A program made the position numbers and the translations under genes. The notes beneath the pieces were generated by a model. That model did not search any database and had not been told where the DNA came from. It was given only the letters and a program-made list of their open reading frames with translations. Below, piece by piece: positions 7,339 through 16,839 of a stretch of DNA of 64,000 bases (positions are counted from its first letter, which is position 1; each line of letters opens with the position of its first letter). Source of the DNA: Oxalobacteraceae bacterium (GTDB lineage Bacteria; Pseudomonadota; Gammaproteobacteria; Burkholderiales; Burkholderiaceae_D); contig CANFLV010000006.1 of the NCBI GenBank assembly GCA_947448025.1, positions 62,001-126,000 on the forward strand, given 5' to 3'.

Positions 7339-7803
7339 TTATGCGCCCAGCCATGGCAAGCCGGCCTTGCACCAGCCGCCGAGCTGCTTGCGATGACCAT
7401 GATCGTCCTTGTCGCCCTCAAAGCCTTCGAGAATATCAAAGCAATGCAGATAACCGTGTTCGGTGGCGAGTTTGGCTGCATGCCGCGAGCGCACGCCTGA
7501 GCGGCACAGGAAGAGCACGACGGTCGCTGTATTGGCGACGGCATTGAGTTGCGTAATGAAATCAGGATTACCTTTGCCGCTAGGGTAAAAACTCCACTGG
7601 ATTTCAGCGTGCTGTTGTTCCGGGACATTGACGGTGCCGATCCAGTCGCGTTCGGCATCGGTGCGGACATCGACTATTTTGACGGATGGATCTGCCATCA
7701 GGAGAGCATAGGCTTCCACAGGAGTGACCGCGCCAGCGTAGGGGAGTTGTTTGTCGATTCCGCGTTGGCGTGCGAATTCCAGGATTTGTTCAGGCTGCGA
7801 CAT
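7339..7803 (-). CDS. Rhodanese-like domain protein
   Basis: A single-domain rhodanese of 154 residues. The active loop is CRSGVRS with the persulfide-forming Cys at residue 100. VDVRTDAERDWIG (residues 44-56) is the conserved strand and acidic turn ahead of it. Such proteins move sulfane sulfur to acceptors, for example in tRNA thiolation or sulfide detoxification. The substrate cannot be told from sequence. The ATG at 7803 is chosen; an in-frame TTG four codons upstream also exists. It converges on the hemerythrin-like gene and diverges from glnA. Confidence 0.85.
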   Translation of the reverse strand: MSQPEQILEFARQRGIDKQLPYAGAVTPVEAYALLMADPSVKIVDVRTDAERDWIGTVNVPEQQHAEIQWSFYPSGKGNPDFITQLNAVANTATVVLFLCRSGVRSRHAAKLATEHGYLHCFDILEGFEGDKDDHGHRKQLGGWCKAGLPWLGA

Positions 7804-7962
7804 CAGGAGTTCCAAAAATTAGTCAGACATGTGTCTAGTGTAGCGCTTGTCGCCTTTGCTTTCCATGTTCACCAAACGGGTGGGATTACTTTAAATGTTG
7901 ATACCGGGCTGCACCATGCGCGCGCACCAAAATCACGCAATAATGAACGGAAATTTACGCGG

Positions 7963-7979
7963 CGCATTGTCTTGGTGCT
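7963..7979. promoter_or_regulatory. NtrC-like binding site 1
   Basis: CGCATTGTCTTGGTGCT resembles the known glnA enhancer form AGCACTATATTGGTGCA in spacing and in the TTGGTGC half. It lies about 155 bp before the -24/-12 element. Confidence 0.6.
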
Positions 7980-7993
7980 TAACGCAATTTTTT

Positions 7994-8010
7994 TGCACTT
8001 ATTTGGTGAT
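7994..8010. promoter_or_regulatory. NtrC-like binding site 2
   Basis: TGCACTTATTTGGTGAT matches the TGCAC-N6-GGTG pattern of NtrC sites. It is spaced 31 bp (three helical turns) from site 1, as expected for cooperative dimers. Confidence 0.65.
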
Positions 8011-8118
8011 TTTTTGAGTGCGGCCTTCTTTGCCTCAAAAAGTCCTCTGCTCGCGCCTGAACAGTGCAACAGCAAGGCAGGGAATTGCACGCGAAACTGC
8101 AATTCGCACAATTATTGA

Positions 8119-8134
8119 TGGCATGGAATCTGCT
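8119..8134 (+). promoter_or_regulatory. Sigma-54 promoter of glnA
   Basis: TGGCATGGAATCTGCT fits the -24/-12 consensus TGGCACG-N4-TTGC with two changes and correct GG-GC spacing. Transcription would start near 8145, giving a leader of about 130 nt. Confidence 0.75.
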
Positions 8135-8275
8135 ATCATTCCGGGCTGAGTTCCGGTTGTCGTTTGCTTGTGCTGCGATTAATGCATGAAGTGTGTCAGC
8201 CGTGAGCCATGATTGGCCTTCCAATTGCAGTTTTGACTTAGTTTTATTTAAATTAGCCTAATCTAGGAGATTCGC

Positions 8276-9691
8276 ATGGCAATGACGGCCGCAGAAGTAC
8301 TGAAAATGGTGAAAGACAACGAAGTTAAGTTCGTTGATTTCCGTTTCACCGATACACGTGGCAAGGAACAGCACGTCACTGTGCCAGTTTCGCATTTCGA
8401 TATGGACAAATTTGAGTCCGGTCATGCATTTGACGGTTCTTCGATCGCCGGCTGGAAGGGCATCGAATCCTCAGACATGATTCTCATGCCTGATCCAAAC
8501 ACCGCTAACATCGACCCGTTCTTTGAAGAGACGACCCTGTTCATGCAGTGCGACGTGATTGAGCCGTCGGACGGCAAAGGTTACGACCGCGACCCGCGTT
8601 CGATCGCCAAGCGCGCCGAAGCCTACCTGAAATCCTCAGGCCTGGGCGATACCGCTTACTTCGGTCCTGAGCCAGAATTCTTCATTTTTGATGGCGTGCG
8701 CTGGAAGATCGGCATGGACGGCTGCTTCGTGAAGATTGATTCCGAAGAAGCCTCATGGAGCACTGGTGAGAAACTCGAAGGCGGCAACACTGGCCATCGT
8801 CCAGCAGTCAAGGGCGGCTACTTCCCAGTGCCACCAGTAGACAGCTTCCAGGACATGCGTTCGGAAATGTGCCTGATTCTCGAATCGCTGGGCATCCCGG
8901 TTGAAGTACATCACCACGAAGTCGCCGGCGCTGGCCAGAACGAAATCGGCACACGCTTCTCGACCCTGGTTGAGCGCGCTGACTGGACCCAGAACCTGAA
9001 ATACGTCGTCTGGAATGTCGCCCACACCTACGGCAAGACAGCGACGTTCATGCCTAAGCCTATCGTTGGCGACAACGGTTCCGGCATGCACGTGCACCAG
9101 TCAGTCTGGAAAGACGGCAAGAACCTGTTCGCTGGCGACGGCTATGCCGGTCTGTCGGAATTCGCGTTGTACTACATCGGCGGCATCATCAAGCACGCCA
9201 AGGCACTGAACGCGATTACGAACCCAGGTACGAACTCGTACAAGCGTCTGGTTCCAGGCTTTGAAGCACCGGTCAAGCTGGCCTATTCGGCGCGTAACCG
9301 TTCTGCTTCGATCCGCATTCCGCATGTGCCAAATCCAAAAGGCCGTCGTATCGAGACGCGCTTCCCGGATCCACTGGCGAACCCGTACCTGTGCTTTGCC
9401 GCTTTGCTGATGGCGGGTCTGGACGGCGTGCAGAACAAGATCCATCCGGGCGAAGCAGCGACGAAAGATCTGTACCATCTGCCACCAGAGGAAGATGCAC
9501 TGATCCCGACCGTTTGTGCCTCGCTCGAAGAAGCGCTTGAGCACCTGAACAAAGACCGCGAGTTCCTGACCCGTGGCGGCGTGTTCAGCGACAGCATGCT
9601 CGACGCTTATGTTGAACTGAAAATGCAAGAAGTCACACGCTTCCGCATGACAGCGCATCCAGTCGAATATGATATGTACTACTCGCTGTAA
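8276..9691 (+). CDS. glnA: Glutamine synthetase, type I
   Basis: A 471-residue enzyme that makes glutamine from glutamate, ammonia and ATP. Family signatures are present: FDGSSIAGW near residue 53, the [11 protein letters not shown] substrate segment, NRSASIRIP (ATP binding) and the adenylylation loop [11 protein letters not shown] near residue 400, whose Tyr is the GlnE target. Length and loop place it in the adenylylated GSI-beta group. AGGAG lies 6 nt upstream of the ATG. A sigma-54 promoter with NtrC sites precedes it, and ntrB-ntrC follow downstream, so its transcription should rise when nitrogen is low. Confidence 0.98.
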   Translation: MAMTAAEVLKMVKDNEVKFVDFRFTDTRGKEQHVTVPVSHFDMDKFESGHAFDGSSIAGWKGIESSDMILMPDPNTANIDPFFEETTLFMQCDVIEPSDGKGYDRDPRSIAKRAEAYLKSSGLGDTAYFGPEPEFFIFDGVRWKIGMDGCFVKIDSEEASWSTGEKLEGGNTGHRPAVKGGYFPVPPVDSFQDMRSEMCLILESLGIPVEVHHHEVAGAGQNEIGTRFSTLVERADWTQNLKYVVWNVAHTYGKTATFMPKPIVGDNGSGMHVHQSVWKDGKNLFAGDGYAGLSEFALYYIGGIIKHAKALNAITNPGTNSYKRLVPGFEAPVKLAYSARNRSASIRIPHVPNPKGRRIETRFPDPLANPYLCFAALLMAGLDGVQNKIHPGEAATKDLYHLPPEEDALIPTVCASLEEALEHLNKDREFLTRGGVFSDSMLDAYVELKMQEVTRFRMTAHPVEYDMYYSL

Positions 9692-9720
9692 TCCATTGAC
9701 GCTCGCGCGTTAATGACACG

Positions 9721-9754
9721 AACGGGGAGGGCGCAAGCCTTCCCCGTTTTTTTT
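9721..9754 (+). terminator. Terminator after glnA
   Basis: ACGGGGAGG (9722-9730) pairs with CCTTCCCCGT (9738-9747) with one bulge and is followed by eight T residues. It separates glnA from the downstream genes, so ntrBC expression needs read-through or a further promoter. Confidence 0.85.
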
Positions 9755-9829
9755 AGTCTGGGTGTATTTGTCAGGCCAAGGTTCTTACCCTAAACTGGGA
9801 GTCAGTTTGATAACCTGGGCAGGAACATG

Positions 9830-10327
9830 ATGAAAAACCTGATAGCCGTGCTGGGATTGTGTGCCTTTGTCATGGCGCCGCTGGGCAGTGCCTACGCTGA
9901 GGGTGAGGTTTATATCTGCAAGACTGAAAATGGCGGCCGCGAATACCGTAACACCGGCGTCACCAAGGATTGCAAACGCATGGATATGCCGCCCGGGACC
10001 CTGATCGTCGCGCCTGTGAAAAAGCCAGCGACGCAAACTTCGTCCATCAAGCCCGCCAATTCGCCGGCGGATTTCCCCAAGGTCGACAGCGCCACGCAAA
10101 AAGCGCGTGACACCGACCGGCGCCAGATTCTCGTTGACGAGATGCGCACGGAGGAGCAAAAGCTCGCGGAGCTGAAAAAGGACTACAACAATGGCGAACC
10201 CGAGCGACGCGGCGATGAACGCAATTACGCCAAATATCAGGAACGTCTGGCGCTGATGAAGGACGACCTGTCACGCACGGAAAAAAACATTGAGGCACTG
10301 AGGCGTGAAATCAGTAATTTGAAATAG
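9830..10327 (+). CDS. Periplasmic DUF4124-like protein with C-terminal coiled coil
   Basis: About 165 residues. A clear signal peptide (MKNLIAVLGL onward, cleavage after SAYA) is followed by the short EVYICKTENGGREYRNTG segment typical of DUF4124-like domains. Then come a Pro/Thr linker and a charged helical region (residues 100-165, EEQKLAELKKDY to LRREISNLK) that should form a coiled coil. The function is unknown; an envelope role is inferred from export. ATG codons at 9827 and 9830 are adjacent; the second sits better behind AGGAA. It lies between glnA and ntrB but is separated from glnA by a terminator. Confidence 0.8.
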   Translation: MKNLIAVLGLCAFVMAPLGSAYAEGEVYICKTENGGREYRNTGVTKDCKRMDMPPGTLIVAPVKKPATQTSSIKPANSPADFPKVDSATQKARDTDRRQILVDEMRTEEQKLAELKKDYNNGEPERRGDERNYAKYQERLALMKDDLSRTEKNIEALRREISNLK

Positions 10328-10358
10328 CCGTGTTACGCCGCCTGGCTTTCAGGCACTG

Positions 10359-10452
10359 GTAAGGCGCAAAGGATTGCGGCGCGCGCCATGCACGCATCAA
10401 GACAGCCAAGGCATGCGGCCTCGGCGGCGCCGCGCAATCCATTGCGCCCTAC
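10359..10452. repeat. REP-like long inverted repeat
   Basis: The arm starting GTAAGGCGCAAAGGATTGCG (10359-10378) is nearly complementary to the right arm ending CGCAATCCATTGCGCCCTAC (10433-10452), and pairing extends inward through GCGC-rich bases. It sits in the gap before ntrB and has no T tract. It resembles dispersed palindromic elements of the genus-specific REP type. Confidence 0.55.
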
Positions 10453-10499
10453 TGAAACGAAACTCAATCCCCCAAATCCGAAAAACTTCAACCGAACCA

Positions 10500-11561
10500 A
10501 TGAACCCATTCACCGGCCTCGACCTGCTGGCCTCCGCAGTCATCATCCTTGATCCGGAAGGTCGCATTAGCTACGTCAATCCGGCTGCCGAAAACATGCT
10601 CGACGGTTCCGCCAAGGCGATGCTGCAGCAGAGGTTAGGGCGCTTTTTTGTCAATGGCGACACGATCGACGAGCTGTTCCACCAGGCCTTGCGCCATCAG
10701 TTTGATGATAAGCGCCTTGACCTCATCCTCGAACGTCACGGCCGCGACGCCTTGCATGTTCATGCGATCGTGACGGTGCTCGATACGCCAGCTACGCCGG
10801 TGCTGATCGAGCTGCGTGAAAACGTCCAGCAGCTCAAGCTCGACCGCGAAGAGCGCATCCTCGACCAGAGCCAGGCCAACAAGGAGCTGATCCGTAATCT
10901 GGCCCATGAAATCAAGAACCCGTTGGGCGGCATTCGCGGCGCCGCGCAATTACTGGAACTGGAGCTGCCAGAGCGGCAATTGAAGGAGCTGCGCGAATAC
11001 ACGCAGGTCATCATCAAGGAGGCCGATCGCCTGCAAACCCTGGTCGATCGCCTGCTGGCGCCGCATCGTCGTCCGCATATCGTCGGCGACGTCAATATCC
11101 ACGAGGTCTGCGAGCGCGTGCGTAGCCTCATCGTGGCCGAGTTTCCGAACGGCCTGATGATCAAACGCGATTACGATCTGTCTTTGCCGGAGTTTCGCGG
11201 CGATCAGGAACAGCTGATCCAGGCGGTCCTGAACATCGCGCACAATGCGGCGCAGGCACTGTCCGAACGTATCGAAAAAGGCGATGCAGAACTGGTTTTA
11301 CAGACGCGCGTGGCACGCCAAATCACGCTGGCGAAGGTCCGTTATCGGCTGGCACTAGACTTGCATATCATCGACAATGGGCCGGGCATTCCGACCGACA
11401 TACAGAACCGTATCTTTTACCCTCTCGTCAGTGGACGTAATGGCGGTAGTGGATTGGGACTGACGCTGGCGCAGACGTTTGTGCAGCAGCACATGGGATT
11501 CATTTCCTGTGAGAGTCGGCCGGGATTGACGGATTTCAGGATTTTGATACCGCTGCCGTGA
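10500..11561 (+). CDS. ntrB: Nitrogen regulation histidine kinase NtrB
   Basis: 353 residues, cytoplasmic. A PAS domain (about 5-110) is followed by the dimerisation/phosphoacceptor helix NLAHEIKNPLGG with His136. The ATP-binding domain follows (N-box NIAHNAAQAL, G1 DNGPGIP, G2 GGSGLGL). NtrB phosphorylates or dephosphorylates NtrC according to PII and glutamine status. The ATG at 10500 gives the family N-terminus (MNPFTGLDLL); the upstream extension runs through the REP-like repeat and is rejected. The stop overlaps a possible GTG start of ntrC, so the two are translationally coupled. Confidence 0.95.
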   Translation: MNPFTGLDLLASAVIILDPEGRISYVNPAAENMLDGSAKAMLQQRLGRFFVNGDTIDELFHQALRHQFDDKRLDLILERHGRDALHVHAIVTVLDTPATPVLIELRENVQQLKLDREERILDQSQANKELIRNLAHEIKNPLGGIRGAAQLLELELPERQLKELREYTQVIIKEADRLQTLVDRLLAPHRRPHIVGDVNIHEVCERVRSLIVAEFPNGLMIKRDYDLSLPEFRGDQEQLIQAVLNIAHNAAQALSERIEKGDAELVLQTRVARQITLAKVRYRLALDLHIIDNGPGIPTDIQNRIFYPLVSGRNGGSGLGLTLAQTFVQQHMGFISCESRPGLTDFRILIPLP

Positions 11562-11569
11562 ACGAAAAT

Positions 11570-13099
11570 ATGAAACCAATCTGGATTGTCGACGACGACG
11601 AATCTATCCGCTGGGTGCTTGAAAAAGCCCTGGCGCGCGAAAATCTCGCGACCCGCAGCTTCTCCAATGCGCGCGACGTAATGGAAGCCTTAAAGACCTC
11701 GACGCCGCAGGTGCTGGTGTCCGACATCCGCATGCCGGGTGAATCAGGCCTGGCCTTGCTGCAGTCCGTGAAGACCCTGCATCCGGGTCTGCCAGTCATC
11801 ATCATCACGGCGTTTTCGGATCTCGATTCGGCGGTCGCATCCTTTCAGGGCGGGGCGTTCGAATATCTCGCCAAACCTTTCGATGTCGATAAAGCGGTCG
11901 AACTGATCCGCCGCGCACTCGCCGAGAGCCTGCGCGAAGTCAATGTCGAACAAGCGGTCACGGATGCGCCGGAAATCCTCGGCCATGCGCCGGCGATGCA
12001 GGATGTCTTCCGTGCGATCGGCCGCCTGTCGCAGTCAAATGTGACGGTACTGATCACCGGCGAATCCGGCACCGGCAAAGAACTCGTGGCGCGCGCCTTG
12101 CACAAGCACAGCCCGCGCGCGTCGCAGCCCTTCATCGCATTGAATACCGCAGCGATTCCGAAAGACTTGCTCGAGTCAGAACTGTTCGGCCATGAGCGCG
12201 GCGCCTTCACGGGCGCGCAGGCGACGCGACGCGGACGCTTTGAGCAGGCCGAGAATGGCACGCTCTTCCTCGATGAGATTGGCGACATGCCTTTCGATTT
12301 GCAGACGCGTTTGCTGCGGGTTTTGTCTGACGGTCATTTCTATCGTGTCGGCGGCCATCAGCCGCTGAAAGCGAATGTGCGCGTGATCGCCGCGACGCAC
12401 CAGAATCTCGAGACGCGCGTACGTGAAGGCTTGTTCCGTGAAGACTTGTACCATCGCCTGAACGTGATTCGCCTGCGGCTGCCGAGCTTGCGCGAACGGC
12501 GTGAAGACATCCCTGTTTTGACGCGTCATTTCCTCGCCCAGAGTGCCAAACAGCTCGGCGGCGACGTCAAGCGCATGTCGGAACCAGCGATGCAATTCCT
12601 CGCCGGTCTCGACCTGCCTGGTAATGTGCGCCAGCTGGAGAACCTGTGTAACTGGATCACCGTAATGGCGCCAGGCCAGACGGTTGAAATCAAGGATTTA
12701 CCGGATGAGCTCATGCATGGACCAGCCGGTTCCCTGAGTCCGCTGGCCATGCCCGAGGCGACCTATGTCGGTGAGTCCGCAATGGTGCAGCCGCCGGTCG
12801 TGAATGGGGCGGGTCATGCCCTTAATGGTGCAAATGGTGTGCACGGCAGTGCGCCACTGAGTGAGCCCAAGAGCAGCTGGATCAGTCTGCTCGAATCGGA
12901 AGCTGCACACATGTTGAGCGCCGGTCAGCCGGAAGTGATGGACGCGCTCGGCAAATTGTTCGAGTCGGCCCTGATCAAGACAGCACTCAAGCATACGCAT
13001 GGGCGCAAGAACGATGCCGCGATTCGTCTCGGTATTGGCCGCAATACGATCACGCGCAAGATCCAAGAGCTCGGTATCCTCGGCGCCAAGGAAGAGTAA
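11570..13099 (+). CDS. ntrC: Nitrogen regulation response regulator NtrC
   Basis: About 509 residues in three domains. A receiver domain has the phospho-acceptor Asp52 (VSDIRMPG). The AAA+ sigma-54 activator domain shows Walker A GESGTGKE, the GAFTGA loop that contacts sigma-54, and the usual FLDEIGDMP. A C-terminal Fis-type helix-turn-helix follows (AAIRLGIGRNTITRKIQEL). The linker at about residues 395-450 is long and Gly/Asn-rich. The ATG at 11570 matches the usual MKPIWIVDDD start; a GTG at 11558 overlapping the ntrB stop is possible. It should act on the enhancer sites upstream of glnA. Confidence 0.96.
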   Translation: MKPIWIVDDDESIRWVLEKALARENLATRSFSNARDVMEALKTSTPQVLVSDIRMPGESGLALLQSVKTLHPGLPVIIITAFSDLDSAVASFQGGAFEYLAKPFDVDKAVELIRRALAESLREVNVEQAVTDAPEILGHAPAMQDVFRAIGRLSQSNVTVLITGESGTGKELVARALHKHSPRASQPFIALNTAAIPKDLLESELFGHERGAFTGAQATRRGRFEQAENGTLFLDEIGDMPFDLQTRLLRVLSDGHFYRVGGHQPLKANVRVIAATHQNLETRVREGLFREDLYHRLNVIRLRLPSLRERREDIPVLTRHFLAQSAKQLGGDVKRMSEPAMQFLAGLDLPGNVRQLENLCNWITVMAPGQTVEIKDLPDELMHGPAGSLSPLAMPEATYVGESAMVQPPVVNGAGHALNGANGVHGSAPLSEPKSSWISLLESEAAHMLSAGQPEVMDALGKLFESALIKTALKHTHGRKNDAAIRLGIGRNTITRKIQELGILGAKEE

Positions 13100-13138
13100 G
13101 GCGCGAGCCTGATGATTCTTTTACGGTAAAATCCTCCT

Positions 13139-13171
13139 CCGCCGCGCACCACTCCAGGTGCGCGCGGTTTT
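13139..13171 (+). terminator. Terminator after ntrC
   Basis: CCGCCGCGCACC (13139-13150) pairs with GGTGCGCGCGG (13157-13167) with one bulge, followed by a short T run. It lies just before the ABC exporter genes. Confidence 0.65.
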
Positions 13172-13186
13172 ACCGAAATTTCCTTC

Positions 13187-14929
13187 ATGACCTTATCCCG
13201 ACTCATCGGCGGTTTCGTACGCCAGCATTGGCGCGCCTACATTTCGGCCGGCGTGATGCTGGCGTCCATCGCTGTCCTTACCGTCTGGGTGCCTCGCCAG
13301 GTCGGCGCCATTATCGATGGCCTCGTCGCCGGTCGCCTGGTGGGTAATGCACTCCTGCTCGAACTGCTGTGGCTGATCCTGATGGGCGTAACGATTTACT
13401 TCCTGCGCGTTGGCTGGCGCCTGCAGCTGTTCGCGGCTGCTTACCAGTTTGGCATGATGCTGCGTACGCGCCTGTATGCCCAGCTCAGCATGCAGGGTCC
13501 CGGCTTCTATCAGCAGCAGCGCACCGGTGACCTGATGGCGCTGGCAACGAACGATATCGATGCAATTGAAATGACCGCGGGTGAAGCGATGCTGGCCGGC
13601 TTCGATGGTTCGCTGACCCTGGTGATGGTGCTGGCGATGATGACGCTGGGCGTAGACTGGCGCCTTGCGCTGGTGGCTTTGCTGCCGTTTCCCTTCATGG
13701 CGTTTGCTTTCTGGCGCATCTCGACGCGCATCCATCATGCGGCGCAGGATGCGCTGGGGCGCTTCAGTGATGTCAATGGCTTCGTGCAGGAAAGCCTGTC
13801 GGGGGTGCGCATGTTACGCGCGCTCGGGCTCGAACAGCGCAGCGCCGAACAATTTTCGCAGCTCGCAAAAGAAGCCGCTGACGCCGCCTATCAGGCGCAG
13901 CGCTGGGAAGCCGCGTATGAGCCGGCGGTCGGGCTGAGCCTGTCGACCTCGGGCGTGGTCACGCTGGCGCTGGGCGGCTATCTGGTCTGGCAGGACCAGC
14001 TGACGATCGGTGCGTTGACGAGTTTCAGCATGTATCTCGGCACCCTGATATGGCCGATGTTTGCCGCTGGCTGGGTACTGGCCTTGATTGAACGCGGACG
14101 TGCTGCATGGGGCCGGCTTGAACCAGTCATGTATGCGCCCCCGAGCATGCCAGATCACGGGCAGGTCGCGCAATTCACGCCCGGCTCCCTGGCACTGGAT
14201 GCCGTCAGTTTCGCGTATCCGGGGCAGGGCTCGACAGCGCTGGATGAAGTTTCGCTGGCCCTGCCACAAGGCCGCACCCTGGGTCTGGTCGGTCCGACCG
14301 GCTCGGGTAAATCGACCTTGATTCGATTACTGCTGCGCCAGTTCGCGCCGGCCTCGGGCACGCTCAGTCTTGGCGCTACCTTGCTCGACGATTTTCAGCT
14401 GGCGACCTTACGCGACGCGATCAGCTGGGTGCCGCAGGATTCCTTTTTGTTCTCGGCCACGATCGCGGAGAACATTGCGCTGGCCAGACCGGAAGCCACG
14501 CGCGCCGAAATCGAACACGTTGCGCAATTGGCAGCGGTGCATGAAGACATCCTGCGCTTCGCCCAAGGGTATGACACACCCGTCGGCGAGCGCGGCATCA
14601 CGCTCTCGGGTGGCCAGCGCCAGCGCCTCGCCATCGCGCGCGCCTTGCTCGCGGACCGGCCGCTGCTGTTGATGGATGACGCGCTGTCGGCCGTCGACAC
14701 CGGCACGGAAGCGAGCATCCTGCAGCATCTGCAAAGCGCGCGACATGGGCGCACCGTGATCATTGCCAGCCATCGCTTGAGCGCCGTGGCGGACGCCGAC
14801 CTGATCGTGGTGCTGCGTCATGGACGCGTCACCGAATCCGGTCGGCATGAAGACTTGCTCGCGCAAGATGGCTGGTATGCGAGCCAATGGCGTTACCAAC
14901 AATTGGAGGCCAGCCTTGATGCACTCTGA
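13187..14929 (+). CDS. mdlA: ABC exporter half-transporter, MdlA-like
   Basis: 580 residues: six membrane helices (to about 310) and a C-terminal nucleotide-binding domain. Walker A is GPTGSGKST and the signature is LSGGQRQR. Walker B reads LLLMDDALS, so the usual catalytic Glu is Asp, as in the degenerate half of heterodimeric exporters. The partner gene follows at once with an 11-nt overlap. Family members export drugs, lipids or peptides; the substrate here is unknown. The symbol is by similarity to the MdlAB (SmdAB) pair. It lies behind the ntrC terminator and may form its own operon with mdlB. Confidence 0.88.
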   Translation: MTLSRLIGGFVRQHWRAYISAGVMLASIAVLTVWVPRQVGAIIDGLVAGRLVGNALLLELLWLILMGVTIYFLRVGWRLQLFAAAYQFGMMLRTRLYAQLSMQGPGFYQQQRTGDLMALATNDIDAIEMTAGEAMLAGFDGSLTLVMVLAMMTLGVDWRLALVALLPFPFMAFAFWRISTRIHHAAQDALGRFSDVNGFVQESLSGVRMLRALGLEQRSAEQFSQLAKEAADAAYQAQRWEAAYEPAVGLSLSTSGVVTLALGGYLVWQDQLTIGALTSFSMYLGTLIWPMFAAGWVLALIERGRAAWGRLEPVMYAPPSMPDHGQVAQFTPGSLALDAVSFAYPGQGSTALDEVSLALPQGRTLGLVGPTGSGKSTLIRLLLRQFAPASGTLSLGATLLDDFQLATLRDAISWVPQDSFLFSATIAENIALARPEATRAEIEHVAQLAAVHEDILRFAQGYDTPVGERGITLSGGQRQRLAIARALLADRPLLLMDDALSAVDTGTEASILQHLQSARHGRTVIIASHRLSAVADADLIVVLRHGRVTESGRHEDLLAQDGWYASQWRYQQLEASLDAL

Positions 14930-16676
14930 AAAACAGGCAGCAGCCCTGCAAAAGCGCCAGGCAATTTCACTGCTCATGCGCGTAAGCGCGCCGGAAAACC
15001 GTCATCTCGTTTTCGGCATGCTGTGGCTCGTCATCGCTGCCGGCCTCGAAGTGCTCGGGCCGATTCTGGGCAAATCGCTGATCGATCATTACCTGCTGCC
15101 GCGCCATCTCGACTGGCCGAACATGGTCGCTCTGCTGTGCGCGATCCTGTTTTCCGGCTGGACTGCGAGCCTGCTGCGTTACCGCCAGCTGGTGCGCCTC
15201 AGTGGTGTAGCGATGCGCTCGGTGCAGCGCCTGCGTGTAGCCGTCTACAGTCATGTGCTGCGCCTGCCGATGGCGTATTTCGACAAGGCCATCACGGGCC
15301 AGCTCGTCAGCCGCGTCACCAACGACACCGAAGCGGTGAAGTCGCTTTATATCCAGGTCCTGTTCGTGATCCTCGACAGCAGCATCGTCATCATCGGCAC
15401 TATCATCGCCATGGCTTGGCTCGACTGGCGCCTGATGCTGATCGTGATCGCGCTGATTCCTGCCGTTGTCTTGATCGTCTGGTTCTACCAGCGCTGGAGT
15501 GCGCCGGCCGTCACGCATGCGCGCCAGCTGCGCAGCGACATCAATGCGCAGATCGCCGAATCGATCAATGGCATGACGGTGCTGCAGTCGTCGAATGCGA
15601 CCGGCGCTTTCGCGGCACGTTTTCGCAAGACCAATGAAGACCATTACCAGGCGCGCATGTCGGAATTGCGCGCCAATGCCTGGCTGCTGCGACCGGCGCT
15701 GGACATGCTCAATATTGTTTTGCTGATCGCTGCGATCTATAGCTTCGGCATGCGCCAGGGCGGCGGCATGGAAGTCGGCATCCTCTACGCCTTCGTCAGC
15801 TATGTCGCGCGCGTGGTCGATCCCCTGATCCAGATCACGATGCAATTCAGCCAGCTGCAACAGTCAGTCGTCGCCACTGCGCGCGTGAATACGTTGCTGC
15901 AGGAAGCACCGGCGGCGCACAGCGGTCGCAATGACCGTATCGGTGCCGGCGCGATCAATCTGCAACATGTGCAGTTCGGCTATGCGCCGGGGCAGCCGGT
16001 CCTGCATGACATCGATCTCACCATTCCAGCCGGCGCCTTTTACGGCATTGTCGGTCATACCGGCAGCGGCAAATCGACGCTGATGAGTTTATTGCTGCGC
16101 TTTTATGTGGCCGGCAGCGGCGCCATTACCATCGATGGCGTGCCGCTGGCTGACATTGGCGACGCAGCCTTCCGGGCGCAAGTTGGATTGGTACCGCAAG
16201 ATCCCTTCCTGATGTCGGCCAGTGCGCGCGAGAATATCGACATGGGTCGCGGCCTGTCGCAAGCCGAGATCGAAGCGGCGGCGCGCGCGGCGCATGCACA
16301 TGATTTCATTATGGCGCTGGACGCCGGCTACGAAGCGCCGCTCGGCGAAGGTGGCGCGCGCCTGTCGACCGGACAGAAGCAATTGATCGCGATCGCGCGC
16401 GCCCTGGCCGGCAAGCCGCGCATTTTATTCCTCGATGAAGCGACGTCGCATATCGATAGCGAAACCGAGCAAGTCGTGCAAGCCGCGCTGGATGAATTGC
16501 GTGGCCAGGTCACGATCGTCGCGATTGCCCACCGGCTGTCAACGATCCGCGATGCGGACCGCATCATTGTGCTCAATCATGGCCGCATTACCGAAGCGGG
16601 CAGGCATGAGGAACTGATGGCGATCGCGCAGGGAATTTACCAGCGCCTGTATCAGCTGCAACAGCTGGAGTCTTGA
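14919..16676 (+). CDS. mdlB: ABC exporter half-transporter, MdlB-like
   Basis: 585 residues with six membrane helices and a nucleotide-binding domain (Walker A GHTGSGKST, Walker B ILFLDEATS with the catalytic Glu). The signature is LSTGQ rather than LSGGQ. Together with the Asp in the partner's Walker B this makes one ATP site degenerate and one canonical, the standard asymmetric heterodimer. The start ATG at 14919 overlaps the mdlA stop; an extension to 14820 inside mdlA is rejected. Transcription and translation with mdlA are coupled. Confidence 0.88.
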   Translation: MHSEKQAAALQKRQAISLLMRVSAPENRHLVFGMLWLVIAAGLEVLGPILGKSLIDHYLLPRHLDWPNMVALLCAILFSGWTASLLRYRQLVRLSGVAMRSVQRLRVAVYSHVLRLPMAYFDKAITGQLVSRVTNDTEAVKSLYIQVLFVILDSSIVIIGTIIAMAWLDWRLMLIVIALIPAVVLIVWFYQRWSAPAVTHARQLRSDINAQIAESINGMTVLQSSNATGAFAARFRKTNEDHYQARMSELRANAWLLRPALDMLNIVLLIAAIYSFGMRQGGGMEVGILYAFVSYVARVVDPLIQITMQFSQLQQSVVATARVNTLLQEAPAAHSGRNDRIGAGAINLQHVQFGYAPGQPVLHDIDLTIPAGAFYGIVGHTGSGKSTLMSLLLRFYVAGSGAITIDGVPLADIGDAAFRAQVGLVPQDPFLMSASARENIDMGRGLSQAEIEAAARAAHAHDFIMALDAGYEAPLGEGGARLSTGQKQLIAIARALAGKPRILFLDEATSHIDSETEQVVQAALDELRGQVTIVAIAHRLSTIRDADRIIVLNHGRITEAGRHEELMAIAQGIYQRLYQLQQLES

Positions 16677-16839
16677 CCCGCGTCGTGCGCAGCAGACGGA
16701 ACTTCAGCACCGCGCGCTTATCCAATTGCTACTCTGGATGGCGGGCGGCGCCTGATCCAGCTTCGCCACGGCGAAGGAGGGCGCCTGCCGTCTCCAGCGT
16801 ATTTTTTTATTGAAAGTGCGTTACTACAGGAGCCCTATC

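Larger units (their letters stand above)
7804..8275 (+). promoter_or_regulatory. glnA control region
   Basis: A 472-bp intergenic region between the rhodanese gene and glnA. It holds two NtrC-like enhancer sites (7963-7979, 7994-8010), a half site (TGCACCATG, 7910-7918) and a sigma-54 promoter (8119-8134). The layout matches nitrogen-regulated glnA promoters in proteobacteria. No gene is seen in it. Confidence 0.75.

Noticed and set aside
14820..14918. Upstream extension of the second ABC exporter gene
   Set aside because: It would overlap the conserved end of the first subunit, and the residues do not resemble the family; the ATG at 14919 gives a normal start.
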